The notes under the pieces are model-generated. The model was not told the DNA's origin, ran no database searches, and saw nothing but the letters and a program-made list of their open reading frames with translations. Position numbers and translations under genes: made by a program. A DNA stretch of 64,000 bases from Zhengitettix transpicula. Its lineage: Eukaryota > Arthropoda > Insecta > Orthoptera > Tetrigidae. The first letter of the stretch is position 1; each line of letters starts with the position of its first letter. Location: positions 48,520,395 to 48,584,394 of the forward strand of contig CM073590.1 in the NCBI GenBank assembly GCA_037074705.1, written 5' to 3'. Below are positions 54,000 to 64,000 of the stretch, in pieces.

Positions 54000-54720
54000 C
54001 TCTCTTATCAATTGTTAGTTGTTGTAGCGGAGTTCGATCTGGAAACTCGGCGAAGTCCATTCAATTGGATCATTATCGGATCCGGAAAGTTTTACGAAGC
54101 AAATCCTCTTACGGTCTCTCTACAGTAGCCCGGGTCCATTCACCCCGTAACGGAAAAGCTTACTAAATATCCAGCATATCCAGGGTGAACAGCTGCCAGG
54201 CACGTAAACTGACAGAGGAACTATCTGAAATTTATTCTCCTATTTACAGAGAACTCAGAAGTACAACGAATAATGGGCAACTATCTGGAAAGCCCAAACC
54301 CCTTGGCAACCGAAAGCTGAATGCCGAGACACGATCGCTCGCCTGCGAATTGGCGGCCTACTCAACACCTCGGAGTTGAAAATCTGGACGCCCCACGCAC
54401 CTCGTCGTTCGAATGCGAAAACTGACCAAACGCGACAAAGCTAACACCAAATCAGGAGACCAAGACCTACACCACTACCACACCAACTGGATACATCTAA
54501 CAAGATGAGTCAGAAACACGCGTGGGTGACCGTATCGAAGGTAAAAGCATCAACCTTATCGGCTCAACGGCAACAAAACCACTAGATCAGCAACAACACT
54601 GACTACCATAACAGGCGAGACCTATCAACTGCTGAATCAGGGTCCGGCCGGCCAGCTTGGGCCCCCTCCCGAACTCAATTCCACCTCTGCGCCATTGGTG
54701 GCCGAACCAGGAATCATTCA
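54000..54720. other. GC-richer block, possible transposon relic
   Basis: Higher GC with a plus-strand coding-like fragment (CRDTIARLRIGGLLNT near 54325-54375) that loosely resembles the post-RNase H segment of some LINE proteins. The evidence is a short motif only. The 64-codon frame 54185-54379 overlaps in another frame and is not supported. Confidence 0.3.
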
Positions 54721-54829
54721 CTAACAATCATGAACACCCATAGGATATTAAAATCTATTAACAAAAGGAATATTCTAGTTATTTTCAAAGTCTTTGACCA
54801 TTGTATTCTACTGGAGAAATTAAAGTATT

Positions 54830-56040
54830 ATGAATTGGTTCACTTCATACCTCAGCAATAAGAAACTAAGAGTAACATAAATGATGGTAAAACTTTTCAT
54901 TGTGATTGGGGACTAATAAAGGCAAGGACACCGCAAGTCTCTATTCTGGGACCATTGCTCTTTTTGATGTACATAAATGACACCAAAACTATGGCTTCTT
55001 TTTCTGAAGTTATTCCATTTACTGACGACACGAGCATTTTATTAAATGATAAGCATGATGCATTAGAAGAAGTAGCCATTATTGCGTTCATTCCTCTACT
55101 GCACTGAATTTCAGCTAATGGATTATCAATTAATTATAAAATAATTAATTTTGTGAAAATTTAAACTAAACTTTTGTGCTGAACTACATAGAAAAGAATC
55201 ACAAAATGATAAAATTTTCGAAGCTGATAGTTCAAAATTCTTAGGTTTATATGTCTATGGTAAAATAAAGTTAAAAATTCACATGAATTAACTTGCAACG
55301 AAATTAAGGTCAGCCACAAATGCTGTTGGAATAATGTCAAAATGCAGTGATCTTAACATCAGAAATTAAGTTTACTTTGCATATTTTCATGGTATAATTT
55401 TTGGATTATTCTTCTTCAAAAGACAAATTCTTTTTTCTTCAGAAAAGGGTTGTTATACACACATGTCAAGTTCAATATATTGTTCTCGGAATCTTTGATC
55501 ACATGTCAAGTTTCTTCAAAAACTTTTTTTTTCTAATGTTTTTTTTACAGTCGCATCAACACTTCAGGCTATTTGCGACTCCTTAAGAGAACTCATTTTT
55601 GCATTGTCGGGGACCGATTTGACGATAGTGTCTATTACTCACACAAACATGCATGCACTCTCCGGGATTCAAAGCCGGGACCTCTGTGCTGCGAGCTCAC
55701 AACTACACCACAGGAGGCCGGCTAAGAATATCTTGCAGGGGTCTCTTCAAACCATTGGGCATTCTTACTCTAACATGCCCAATAGATACTACTATCCTTC
55801 ATGTTGTTTGAAATAAGTAACAGACACCTATTCATTACCAACTCAGACGGCCCCAATTTCAATACAAGAACAACTTATAGAAACGCGGGAAGTCCCTATC
55901 AGTTAAACAGAAAGGAGTAATTATAAGGGCATTACTATATTTAACCAGCTTACACAAAATATTAAACAGTTGAAGGAATATAAAATCAAATTAAAAAATA
56001 AACTAACGAAGTTTGTGCTTAGTACTCCTATTCAAATAAT
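54830..56040 (+). pseudogene. Jockey/CR1-type LINE relic, split by a SINE
   Basis: Plus-strand motifs: NWFTSYLSNKKLRV (54834-54875), PQVSILGPLLFLMYINDTKT (54932-54991), the catalytic box FTDDTSILLND (about 55018-55050), SKFLGLYVYGKIKLKIH (55230-55280), then VYFAYFHG and FLQKR of the region after RT. A SINE (55545-55723) follows, after which SCRGLFKPLGILTL and HYQLRRP/RALLYLTSLHKI continue the C-terminus to about 56030. Many stops and frameshifts; the endonuclease and the start of RT are absent. Confidence 0.75.
55545..55723 (-). repeat. tRNA-derived SINE, copy 5, inserted in a LINE relic
   Basis: Minus strand: AGCCGGCCTCCTGTGGTGTA head, GCAGCACAGAGGTCCCGGC, B-box region decayed to GGCTTTGAATCCC, and a tail ending GCGACTGTAAAAAAAAC. 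A clear target duplication could not be identified. Confidence 0.85.
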
Positions 56041-56789
56041 GAACTAACAGAATAGTTAGGTATTAAAATACACTACATGTTTAATAAATATATTATGTAT
56101 ATTTTTAATGTAATAAATTGTATCAGCTAAAAGATAGAGATATAAGATAAAGCTGTCAATAACTTTCAGTTTTGAGCAGAAGTACGGAAATGATAATTTT
56201 TAATAGGATTAGGTTAGAGGAAAATCTAGCGCCGTCTCTTCTTTGTCGAGTGAAGTAAATAGAGGATATGAAAGTAGGGAAGACGATAACGTATGGATTC
56301 TTGGTATATATAGTATTTCCAGAGACTTGAACAACATCAGAAAGCGCTATGAAGTTAAAGATGAAGTATAAAAGAGAAAATTAAGACTGAGAACCTAAGA
56401 TCCTTCACAAACGAAAGACCGCAGTATCAAAACTAGCTATTAGAGTTGCTTTAGAGACTGAGAGCAAAAAGTAGTCTCAATTGAAGAATTACTTGCCAGG
56501 GGCATAGCCCGATTTTTTCCAGGAACGAACTTCGAGGCGTAATAATCCCCCAATTCATTCCCGGCCAGATACTTGAGTAAAATTAAGTGCAATGTCATCG
56601 TGAATTTTTATTTTCGTAACATGTTTCAGTTATTAAAAATACAATAAAATGTAATAATTATAATTAAATTTATGACAGTATAGAAAAATATATTTCTGTA
56701 CGACAGAGATTGAACAAACGCCATCCTAGATATTTCACCAGTCCTAAACATCTCTCTCATTTACATTTTCCACGGTTTCATTTTCATTA
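56041..56789. other. Unannotated stretch
   Basis: AT-rich to moderate; no feature supported. Confidence 0.45.
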
Positions 56790-57075
56790 ACTGCTTAGAC
56801 TGCCGTTCGCAAACGTCTTTTACTCCTTTCAGTTTCAGAAAGTTTTGAACTCGTTTCGTAGCAGTAGTGCTGCCATCGTTCCCCTCATGATTGTGGTCAT
56901 AAAATGAAATACGTGTCAACCGAAATAGTCTTCAAGAAACACCTGAAACTCTTCACTATGCATATCCATGTTGCCAAGTCGCTTTTTAACACCTTTTAGA
57001 AACAAAACTTGAAACCATTTTCCATCAACAAGTTTTGCCCTTTTTCGCTTAGCACCACTTCCGGCATAGTATCGG
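56790..57075 (-). other. Coding-like relic, family unknown
   Basis: On the minus strand about 50 codons without a stop (KRKRAKLVDGKWFQVLFLKG, then DMHSEEFQVFLEDYFG) have protein-like composition, with a stop immediately after and further in-frame stops. Not recognised. Confidence 0.25.
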
Positions 57076-57399
57076 AATAGAGTAAAGTATTAAGTTGAAT
57101 TAGCACAACGTGAAACAAAGTTTACTTAGTGGAACAACCCAAAATGTTTCCATTTGCAGCGTGGGAAACACGGGATGGTAAAATCCAATTGAAAATAATT
57201 GTACAGCCTAAGCGATCCGTCTTTGTGGGTACGTCAAAACTGAAAGTCCAATAATATATAATCGTTGCCCGTTTTTGGACTTCAGTAAAAATTGAGAACC
57301 AGTCTGGAAAAAGACTTTGATTTTAGGCTACTAATCATTAAACTCTTTGATTAATTTATTAGGCTTTTGGGAATATTAATATTTTATTAAAATTATTGG

Positions 57400-57700
57400 T
57401 GCTAAGGTTATGGAGTCGTGCAAGTGTTACCAATACTTTTCAAAGAATCGGGATTCGCTGAGGTCTTATTTATATACCTGAAAGTGACCGTGTTAAACCG
57501 GGAAGAAATCGGGTCTTGCTCCTTGCTAGAAGGCGGGAAACCAATAAAAAGGTCCAGATCAGTCGATGTGATCTGTAGTAGGGCCCATGCAAACCGGTTA
57601 ACACAGGGTTTCTACGGCGTCGGCACCGAAACCGACAGCGGGTCGACGTGAAATTCTTACGAGTACACAGTATTGAACAATAAATAAATAAAAATAAAAA
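57400..57700. other. GC-richer patch with an A/TAAA-rich end
   Basis: About 230 bp of higher GC ends in AATAAATAAATAAAAATAAA, which looks like the tail of a retroposon. Overlapping frames at 57418-57651 (plus) and 57470-57706 (minus) are not recognised. Confidence 0.35.
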
Positions 57701-59391
57701 AGACAAATAAATGAATCTATATAAAAAAATAATTATATACTATTGCAATTGTAATTCATGAACTAATTCCAGATCCTTGAAGCTCAGCTTCGGTGTAGGG
57801 TCTACGGAGTAGGATCTAATACTGTACACGTGAAGAAGCTTTACTGCTGAGTTTCAATATTCAAATTGAACGAGGAAAATTTCTTGGCCTTTGTGATTTT
57901 CATTAAAAGTTTTAAATTTAGAAAAAGTCCAAAACACGGACCATCCAAACGTTTGAAAAATTTGTCTCACTGAAAATGATTAACGGGGAGGAAAATATAT
58001 TGACTAATTAAAAATAAGAGACAGAAAGCAACTCTATCTACTTCTTCAGTAAAGCTGCTGCGAAAATTTGAATATACCACGTAACGTTTTATACGTGCAT
58101 GAAGAAACGGAAGTAATTAATCGGAAAGATAGCCAATTCAGACAAATTGAAACTTTCAGAAACGGAAGTATTCGAGGCTTTCAAATATTGAATGCAAGTA
58201 TCAGATTACAAATCTTTGCTAAGGTTTATAAAGGATGAGCTTTTGTGATATTGAAATATTTAGGTATGACATTCGGCGTGGAACAATAAAATATAACTAA
58301 TCAACGTTTCAGATATTATTACATACAAATAAATAATGGGTGTCTGAAATCAAAATATAGCGAGCTTCGAAAAACTGGAGGCAGTGAAAAATATAGTACT
58401 TAATACGGAAAGAAAGATCATGGAAATAAAAATTTCAAATAATTTAAATGGTAATTTAAAAAATAATACGTTACTTATTCGAAAAACATAGGCGACTTGT
58501 CTCTCCTTGTATCCTTCACAAAGCTTATTAAATTTCATTGTTTTATAAAACGACCCTGACGTCTCCATGAAAATGAATATATATCTACACAAATTAAATA
58601 ATAGTTTGGGACCTGTGTATAGTTCTGAGTCCAGTAATGTTAAGCATGCCTATATGTTTCATGTATTAGGCAGACAATAACTGATGTTCTCATGTAGCTT
58701 CATCAAACAGCTATCTGCCGTATTGAGAGAAAATGACGCACGTTTTAATAACTGATTTTGTTCGTCAGTATAATAGCTTATGGCGAACCTTAACTTATTT
58801 ATATTTACTAAAATTTATGTAGTAGTTTAGAATTCGCTGGTAAATTAATATTCGTGTAATAACATTGTGTATCAGGCATTATTAAGTTTTCTCATTGAAA
58901 AGATGTATTGGTATTTTTATTTAAGTATCAATAGGGAAACATTGCTGCTGTGCTCTTTAGATTTCATTTGGTTGAACTTTAAAATCAAAGATGTCGACAA
59001 ATCAAAATTTGGGACAATTTAGGAAGAAACATAGGTTGTAGAAAGGTCAAATGGAAATATTATTGAAAACGTACGTGGCAGAAAACAAAGTAGATAATGC
59101 TAAAAATATGGTAGAAATGAAAGCCCGAAGTTCAAGCGTCCTATTATGGTGGACTTTTAAAAATTTTGCATAGAAAGAATAAATGTACGAAAAAGTAAAT
59201 ATATGCTAGAAGAAGAAGAGGTACATAATGTTGTGCAAAAGAATAATATTATCGTTAATAAAATTATTCAAATTTAAAGTGTCAGGATTGAAAAATCTCG
59301 AGTAGTTTTCATCTTGATACTTTAATTCAATTCCATGATCTTTATGACTGAGCTTTGATTAAAGCTTATTCTGTTATTTCTGAAGTATTCA
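57701..59391. other. AT-rich unannotated stretch
   Basis: Contains a short family F fragment at 58118-58165. Otherwise no gene seen; the 80-codon frame 58350-58592 has no motif. 58990-59320 is faintly coding-like but broken by many stops. Confidence 0.4.
58118..58165 (+). repeat. Foldback family F, short fragment
   Basis: GGAAAGATAGCCAATTCAGA then CAAATTGAAACTTTCAGAAACGGAAG reproduces two blocks of family F with most of the interior missing. Confidence 0.55.
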
Positions 59392-59683
59392 AAGTGCTAA
59401 ATGAAATGCAAAATAATATTATAAAGGTTATTGAAAGTATTCAGAGTTTAAAAGGAGAAGTGAAAAGTGCTAAATGAAATGAAAAATAATATTATAAAGG
59501 AAATTGAAAGTATTCAGAGTTTAAAAGGAGAAGTGAAAAGTGCTAAATGAAATGCAAAATAATATTATAAAGGTTATTGAAAGTATTCAGAGTTTAAAAG
59601 GAGAAGTGAAAAGTGCTAAATGAAATGCAAAATAATATTATAAAGGTTATTGAAAGTATTCAGAGTTTAAAAGGAGAAGTGAA
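59392..59683 (+). repeat. Tandem repeat, four units of 73 bp, probably coding-derived
   Basis: Units start AAGTGCTAAATGAAATG at 59392, 59465, 59538 and 59611 and are nearly identical; unit 2 differs at a few positions. In one frame each unit encodes LNEMQNNIIKVIESIQSLKG and EVK, a heptad-like amphipathic stretch. 73 is not a multiple of three, so the frame changes at each junction and only the last unit runs on (frame 59613-59810). This points to amplification after the ancestral coding region was dead, or to replication slippage in a pseudogene. Confidence 0.9.
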
Positions 59684-60714
59684 AATTAAGAATACAAATA
59701 TTGAAAGTAAAACAGTCAATGTGATAATTGTTAGACAATCAGTAGTCTTAAAATGTGTAAATGTGGGGGTAGAAAGAATGTTGTCAATATTTGTGTGCAA
59801 ATCAGATTAATTGTGGGCGAAATGTGTCTGAAGTAGAAAAATACTTAGCATTAATATATACTTGAATATGTCAAGGTTACAGACTTCCTCTCGTAAAAAA
59901 TTTGGAAATTTTCAGATTTAGTTAATAAAGTTTCGAGAAATGCCAATTTACGAAGGAATATACATTTTTTTAAGTAAATTAATTTATCGCGCAAGTAAAA
60001 ATAAATTTCGGTTACAATTTTCAATGTATACAACTTGGTGTAATACTACCAAATTATTCGTGATTAGATATTGTTAGTTTAATTGTTTCTTAGTATGATA
60101 ATCCGTGCCTAGCGAAGTAAATGTACGTATTTTAGTAAATTGTGAAGAGGATGCAAGTTGTGAAGTGATGGAGCTGCAGAACTTCTCTGTAAATAATGTA
60201 TTATGATATTAATTTAATTTAATTTCATGGTTTCGATTGTAAAATAGGCGAGACCTTTTGTGTTCTCAAAAATATTGACATTTCAAATTGCCAGTGTGTG
60301 TCATTTTGTCAATTGATAACTTAAAAAATTTGGGGTCAATTGTAATTAACAGATATCGCCTATATAAATAATTACTTATTATTTGGAATATTAAATTATT
60401 CAACTGTCAATTTTATTAACATTGTAAGCATTAACAGTTTCGTATTATTTGGGAGGAAAGTTAAAAAAGCGGTTTATAATAACAGTTTAACATTTTTGGC
60501 TTGGCGCCACGGCTGAATTCTTACGTTGTGTGAAACAGACATTTCGATTGGGTATTTGTCAATGCCGCAATATAATAGAAATTATGTGCTTGGTGAAAGA
60601 CCCGTACGAGAGCAATACGACGGATATATTCGGCGAAATATAAGCGAACGATTTCACGCTCGTCGGTGGCAGAAGCCTCTACCATTACATACCTAGATCC
60701 TTAGCATTAATATA
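59684..60714. other. Unannotated stretch
   Basis: The first 120 bp continue the coding-like frame from the tandem repeat (NTNIESKT). The rest is AT-rich with a slightly GC-richer patch at 60500-60700. No gene recognised. Confidence 0.4.
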
Positions 60715-61330
60715 TTCTAGAAAAGTTCTCGGCTGAGGCGCCTTTTCTGAGTCTTCAGATTGATAGTAATTTAAAGTGGACTCACCATAGATCTGCTTGC
60801 TGGGAAACTCAGTTCGGCTTGTTATTGTCTCAGAACCTTAATGCAACATGTTGACATCAACACAACGAAAATGGTGTACTTTGCGTATTTTCATTCCCTT
60901 TTGTGTTATGGCATTGCAAATTGGGGCAACTGCTCCAAGAGCATTGAAATATTCAAGTTGCAAAAGCGTGCAATTAGAAGACTTTCTAATACGGATAATA
61001 AATCCAGTTGTAAACAGTTTTTCAAAAGTCTGCGAATATTAACTCTTCCCAGCGTGTTTATTCACGAAATTTTAATGCTCGTTAAGAGCAAACAACTGGC
61101 GAGTCTCACGATTATGAGACTAGAAATCGTTCAGGTCTAACATCGGACAAGCATCGCCTTGCTCTCTACCAGAGAAGTATTCACCATCCAGGAATAGTTT
61201 TTTACAATAGTCTTGCTCCAGACGTAAATAACAATAATAACTACAAGGGTTTTGGGTTTCAATGTAAAAATATTCTACTGAAATACGCCGGTGTTTTACT
61301 CAGTACAGGAGTTTCTTAATGTTCCCCTAA
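60715..61330 (+). pseudogene. Jockey/CR1-type LINE relic, C-terminal part
   Basis: Plus strand: FLSLQIDSNLKWTHH (60746-60790), then INTTKMVYFAYFHSLLCYGI, IFKLQKRAIRRLSN and FFKSLRILTLPSVFIHEILM in the 99-codon frame 60841-61140. After a frame change come DKHRLALYQRSIHHPGIVFY and NSLAPDV (from 61147), ending at TAA near 61318. This is the normal order of the C-terminus of a LINE protein after the RT domain. Two or three frameshifts. Confidence 0.8.
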
Positions 61331-61878
61331 TAATATTTTTTTAAAAAAAAAACAACCTGCAAAAGTGTTCAACGTGTTGCTCATTAAACTACTTATTTCA
61401 TAACTTGCTTAGTCTCTATTGGTCTTTTCTTCTCTTATGTTTGTTTGTTTCATGTACGATCTGGAGTTTGCAGATTCCTCGTCGCTCTGTTTCGTGAAGT
61501 GACTTGTCCGTCGTTTGTGTTTCCTTCAGTTCCAAAGTTTGTATTTATTCTTGTGTGATGTGTAATTCTATATTTTATGATAGTTAATTCTAGAATCATT
61601 AAATATTTACTAGTACGTATTGAATTTTTTTATTAGAACTGTAAATATTATATTATACCCTTAGTATTGTTAAAGAATTATTATTTTTGTTATTATTAAT
61701 ATATAGTCCTTTTACTTATGTTGGACAGGGAAACTTGTGTTACCAAATTATAGTATTTTTATCTTACCTTCGATTTATTTATAATGGTACCATCCAATTA
61801 TTATATTTTAATTTTATGTATTGACGTATCCTATTTCCTCATACGTGGAGTAATGGAAAAATAAATAAAGCAAATACA
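61331..61878 (+). other. Probable 3' UTR of the LINE relic
   Basis: Follows the LINE C-terminus directly and ends in ACGTGGAGTAATGGAAAAAT then AAATAAAGCAAATACAAAA, a polyadenylation-like, A-rich end. Non-coding. The boundary is approximate. Confidence 0.45.
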
Positions 61879-64000
61879 AAATTGACAACATTTTTTAATA
61901 GATCATTATTCGATATAAGGCAAGAAGGTGCAATGAAACATTCTATAAGAAATCTCAAAGTTCTACACTGAAACTGGAATAATCCATGCAATTTTGCTTT
62001 GACGAGGAATCAGAGCCTGGGACAAAACGTGGCGGCTTGCCCGGGAGCTGTGTGATGAAAACAGCTCCACATTGCTGTTTTTGAGGACAGATTTTTAATA
62101 ATACCGAGGACTGAACATGCACGCGCTTGCTTACCTTGCGAAGGAAGTATTGAAACTTACACGGTATCGTAGACAATCCAACGTACTGTAAGATCTAAAA
62201 CCACGAATTCTATTTTATGTTTCAATTACTTTCGTTAAGCTCAATTATATACGGTAAAAATTTAAATGTTCTGTTGTTTGGTTAGTAAACGTAGACTCAC
62301 AATATCATTTTCAGAAAGCGATCTCAGTAATTTCAAAGTAAATTTAAAACCGCTGTAATTTTTGTGGTAATATACAAATATTTGCAGACAATCAAATATT
62401 AACGCCCAATAATTTAAAGGGCTTGGTTGAGCCTTTCTTCTTAAACCATTTGCTTCGTCCAAATTATTCCAATTTCAAGATTGATTTATTTATAAATTTT
62501 TGTTACTTCTTGGCTCTACGTAATAACATTACTCGCCTATACTGACATTCAAGATTTTATCTATCTTGAGGTACACACCAATTGAAAATATAAGTAACAT
62601 GCGAAGGCTTGATTTTTAAGTTTCCACTTTTTCCGAGTGGTTGACAATTTAAAAAAATCTAAAATTTATTTTATACTTCTGAAAAAAAGTTCAGTTGTTC
62701 CTCTGTACGGCACAAAATCCTTACCAAACAGTTGAAAATCTGTTGATGGAACATGTGCATTTAGACTCAATATGGCGGATGGCAGTTTTTTATTGCCTAA
62801 AGTCATTAAACGCCACCGTATATGAACAATAACTGAAATCGGTACGACACTTTTTTTTAAGAGCGTAAAAAAACAAGATTTTGGAGCGTCTTTTTATCTC
62901 AAGATGATGGTTGTAAAGGTTATGTATCTAATAGTATTCTTAATATTCTACAAAACAGTAACATAAAATGATAAGTAAAGCATTTTGGGGGTCCAATCAC
63001 AACGAAAGGGTTGTAAACATTGTGCTTAACTCAGATGGAAACCCTAGACTTTTTTTATGTAGGAACGTTAAGGTTAATTGAAATAAATCAAACCGTTTTG
63101 TTGTTAAAAGAAATCGAGGTAGCGTGACAACAGACGAGTGTTTATAATATATCATTTTCGTATTTTCTAACACAGAAACATAAGGAAATAGTGATACCAA
63201 TAAATTCAAAGAAACGGTCAAGAAAAACGATTATAGAACGATTTTTTTACATCGTCGTTTACAGACCCATGAGAACTTTCTTAGCCACTTGCCATATTGA
63301 GTAAAATGGCGTCCGTTTCAAAATCGTGTTTCTTTCCCGATTTTCTCACAATACGTTCCGATGAAACTTTATATCGTTATTATATAGAGGTGTACTGAGG
63401 CTTTAAGCAATATCAAATTCCCATCTGCTATATTGAGATTACATTTAAAATGTTCCTATAAATTTTGTTTTATCCTTATAGATATACCTGAACGGTTTTA
63501 TTTATTAAGTTGCATTTTAATTTGTCATCAACCATCTGAAAAACTTGAAACGTAAAAGTAAGTTTCACCTATTACCTTACTGTTCACAGAACGTGTTATT
63601 AATAGTAAACAAAGTATCGGATGGCAAGATATGCGAGAAAATAATCTTACAGATACGGATAGGAAGTAATAAAAATTCTTCATTAATAAAACTTGAAAAA
63701 TGTGTTACAAGTAATAAGTTAAAGTAAAAGGATAAGACCAGAGTTCTGTAATATCAAAAACATACATTGAAGCTAATATTTTGAGAAAATACTAACCCTA
63801 TCGTTAAGAAACTTGCACAATGTACTCATTCCCATATGAGGGACGGGCATACAGCTAATATATGTGAGTGTTATGTAGATCGTTTTATGTTATTAACCTA
63901 TTAAGAGATACACGATTTTTTCTTTAATCTCATTAATTAAACTTTTTTATGCACCCATATTTAAGAATGTGGCCTTGTAGTATTCTCATTTATTAATTTA
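61879..64000. other. AT-rich unannotated stretch to window end
   Basis: No gene, RNA or repeat family member recognised. Small frames (61955-62176, 62262-62462, 62997-63221, 63545-63727) have no motif. Confidence 0.45.

Overview
The window is AT-rich eukaryotic DNA from an arthropod, almost certainly an insect. The evidence is mariner transposases, Jockey- and RTE-type LINE relics, a copia relic primed by initiator tRNA-Met, tRNA-derived SINEs, long (TA)n tracts and many diverged repeats. The repeat style suggests a large hemimetabolous genome (cockroach, termite or stick-insect type), but that placement is a guess. No intact host protein gene, rRNA or functional tRNA was found, so the window is probably intergenic or inside a very long intron. 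Most open reading frames of 60-110 codons are chance frames or fall inside repeats.

Layout. 0.37-0.92 kb: first copy of an A-tailed retroposon family (R), seen eight times. 2.2-2.9 kb: GC-richer block. 3.1-3.5 kb: foldback element with a piece of R in its loop. 4.4-5.6 kb: Jockey-type LINE relic. 6.9-15.5 kb: SINEs, a (TA)n-bounded LTR-like element, two clusters of tRNA-like units, an exact 82-bp direct repeat and another R copy. 16-18.6 kb: GC-rich block, R copy, second (TA)n-bounded element. 21.6-22.1 kb: Tc1-like relic. 23-25 kb: three R copies and a foldback half. 25.6-27.3 kb: short acidic reading frame, very stable hairpin, GC-rich block. 30.7-31.2 kb: SINE with clean target-site duplication beside an RTE-type LINE relic. 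32.1-34.7 kb: R copy and mariner 1.

37.2-39.8 kb is the most structured part. Inverted arms of a foldback family enclose a permuted copia fragment (pol 3' end, LTR, primer site, gag start), and a complete 1.3-kb mariner sits in the left arm. 40.2-41.05 kb: GC-rich island followed by two divergent CTCF-like sites. 45.2-46.5 kb: two adjacent (TA)n-bounded elements. 48-49.6 kb: two more foldback elements. 50.6-52.2 kb: decayed gene of a widespread family with a nuclease-like region and a Cys-rich tail. 54.8-56 kb and 60.7-61.9 kb: LINE relics, the first split by a SINE. 59.4-59.7 kb: a 73-bp, four-copy tandem array.

The elements do not form a pathway; they record layered insertions (mariner in foldback arm, copia between foldback arms, SINE in LINE, R fragment in a foldback loop). 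Four GC-rich non-repeat blocks and the CTCF-like pair are the best candidates for host regulatory function. Homology calls were made by eye from translated motifs and sequence comparison within the window; no database search was possible.
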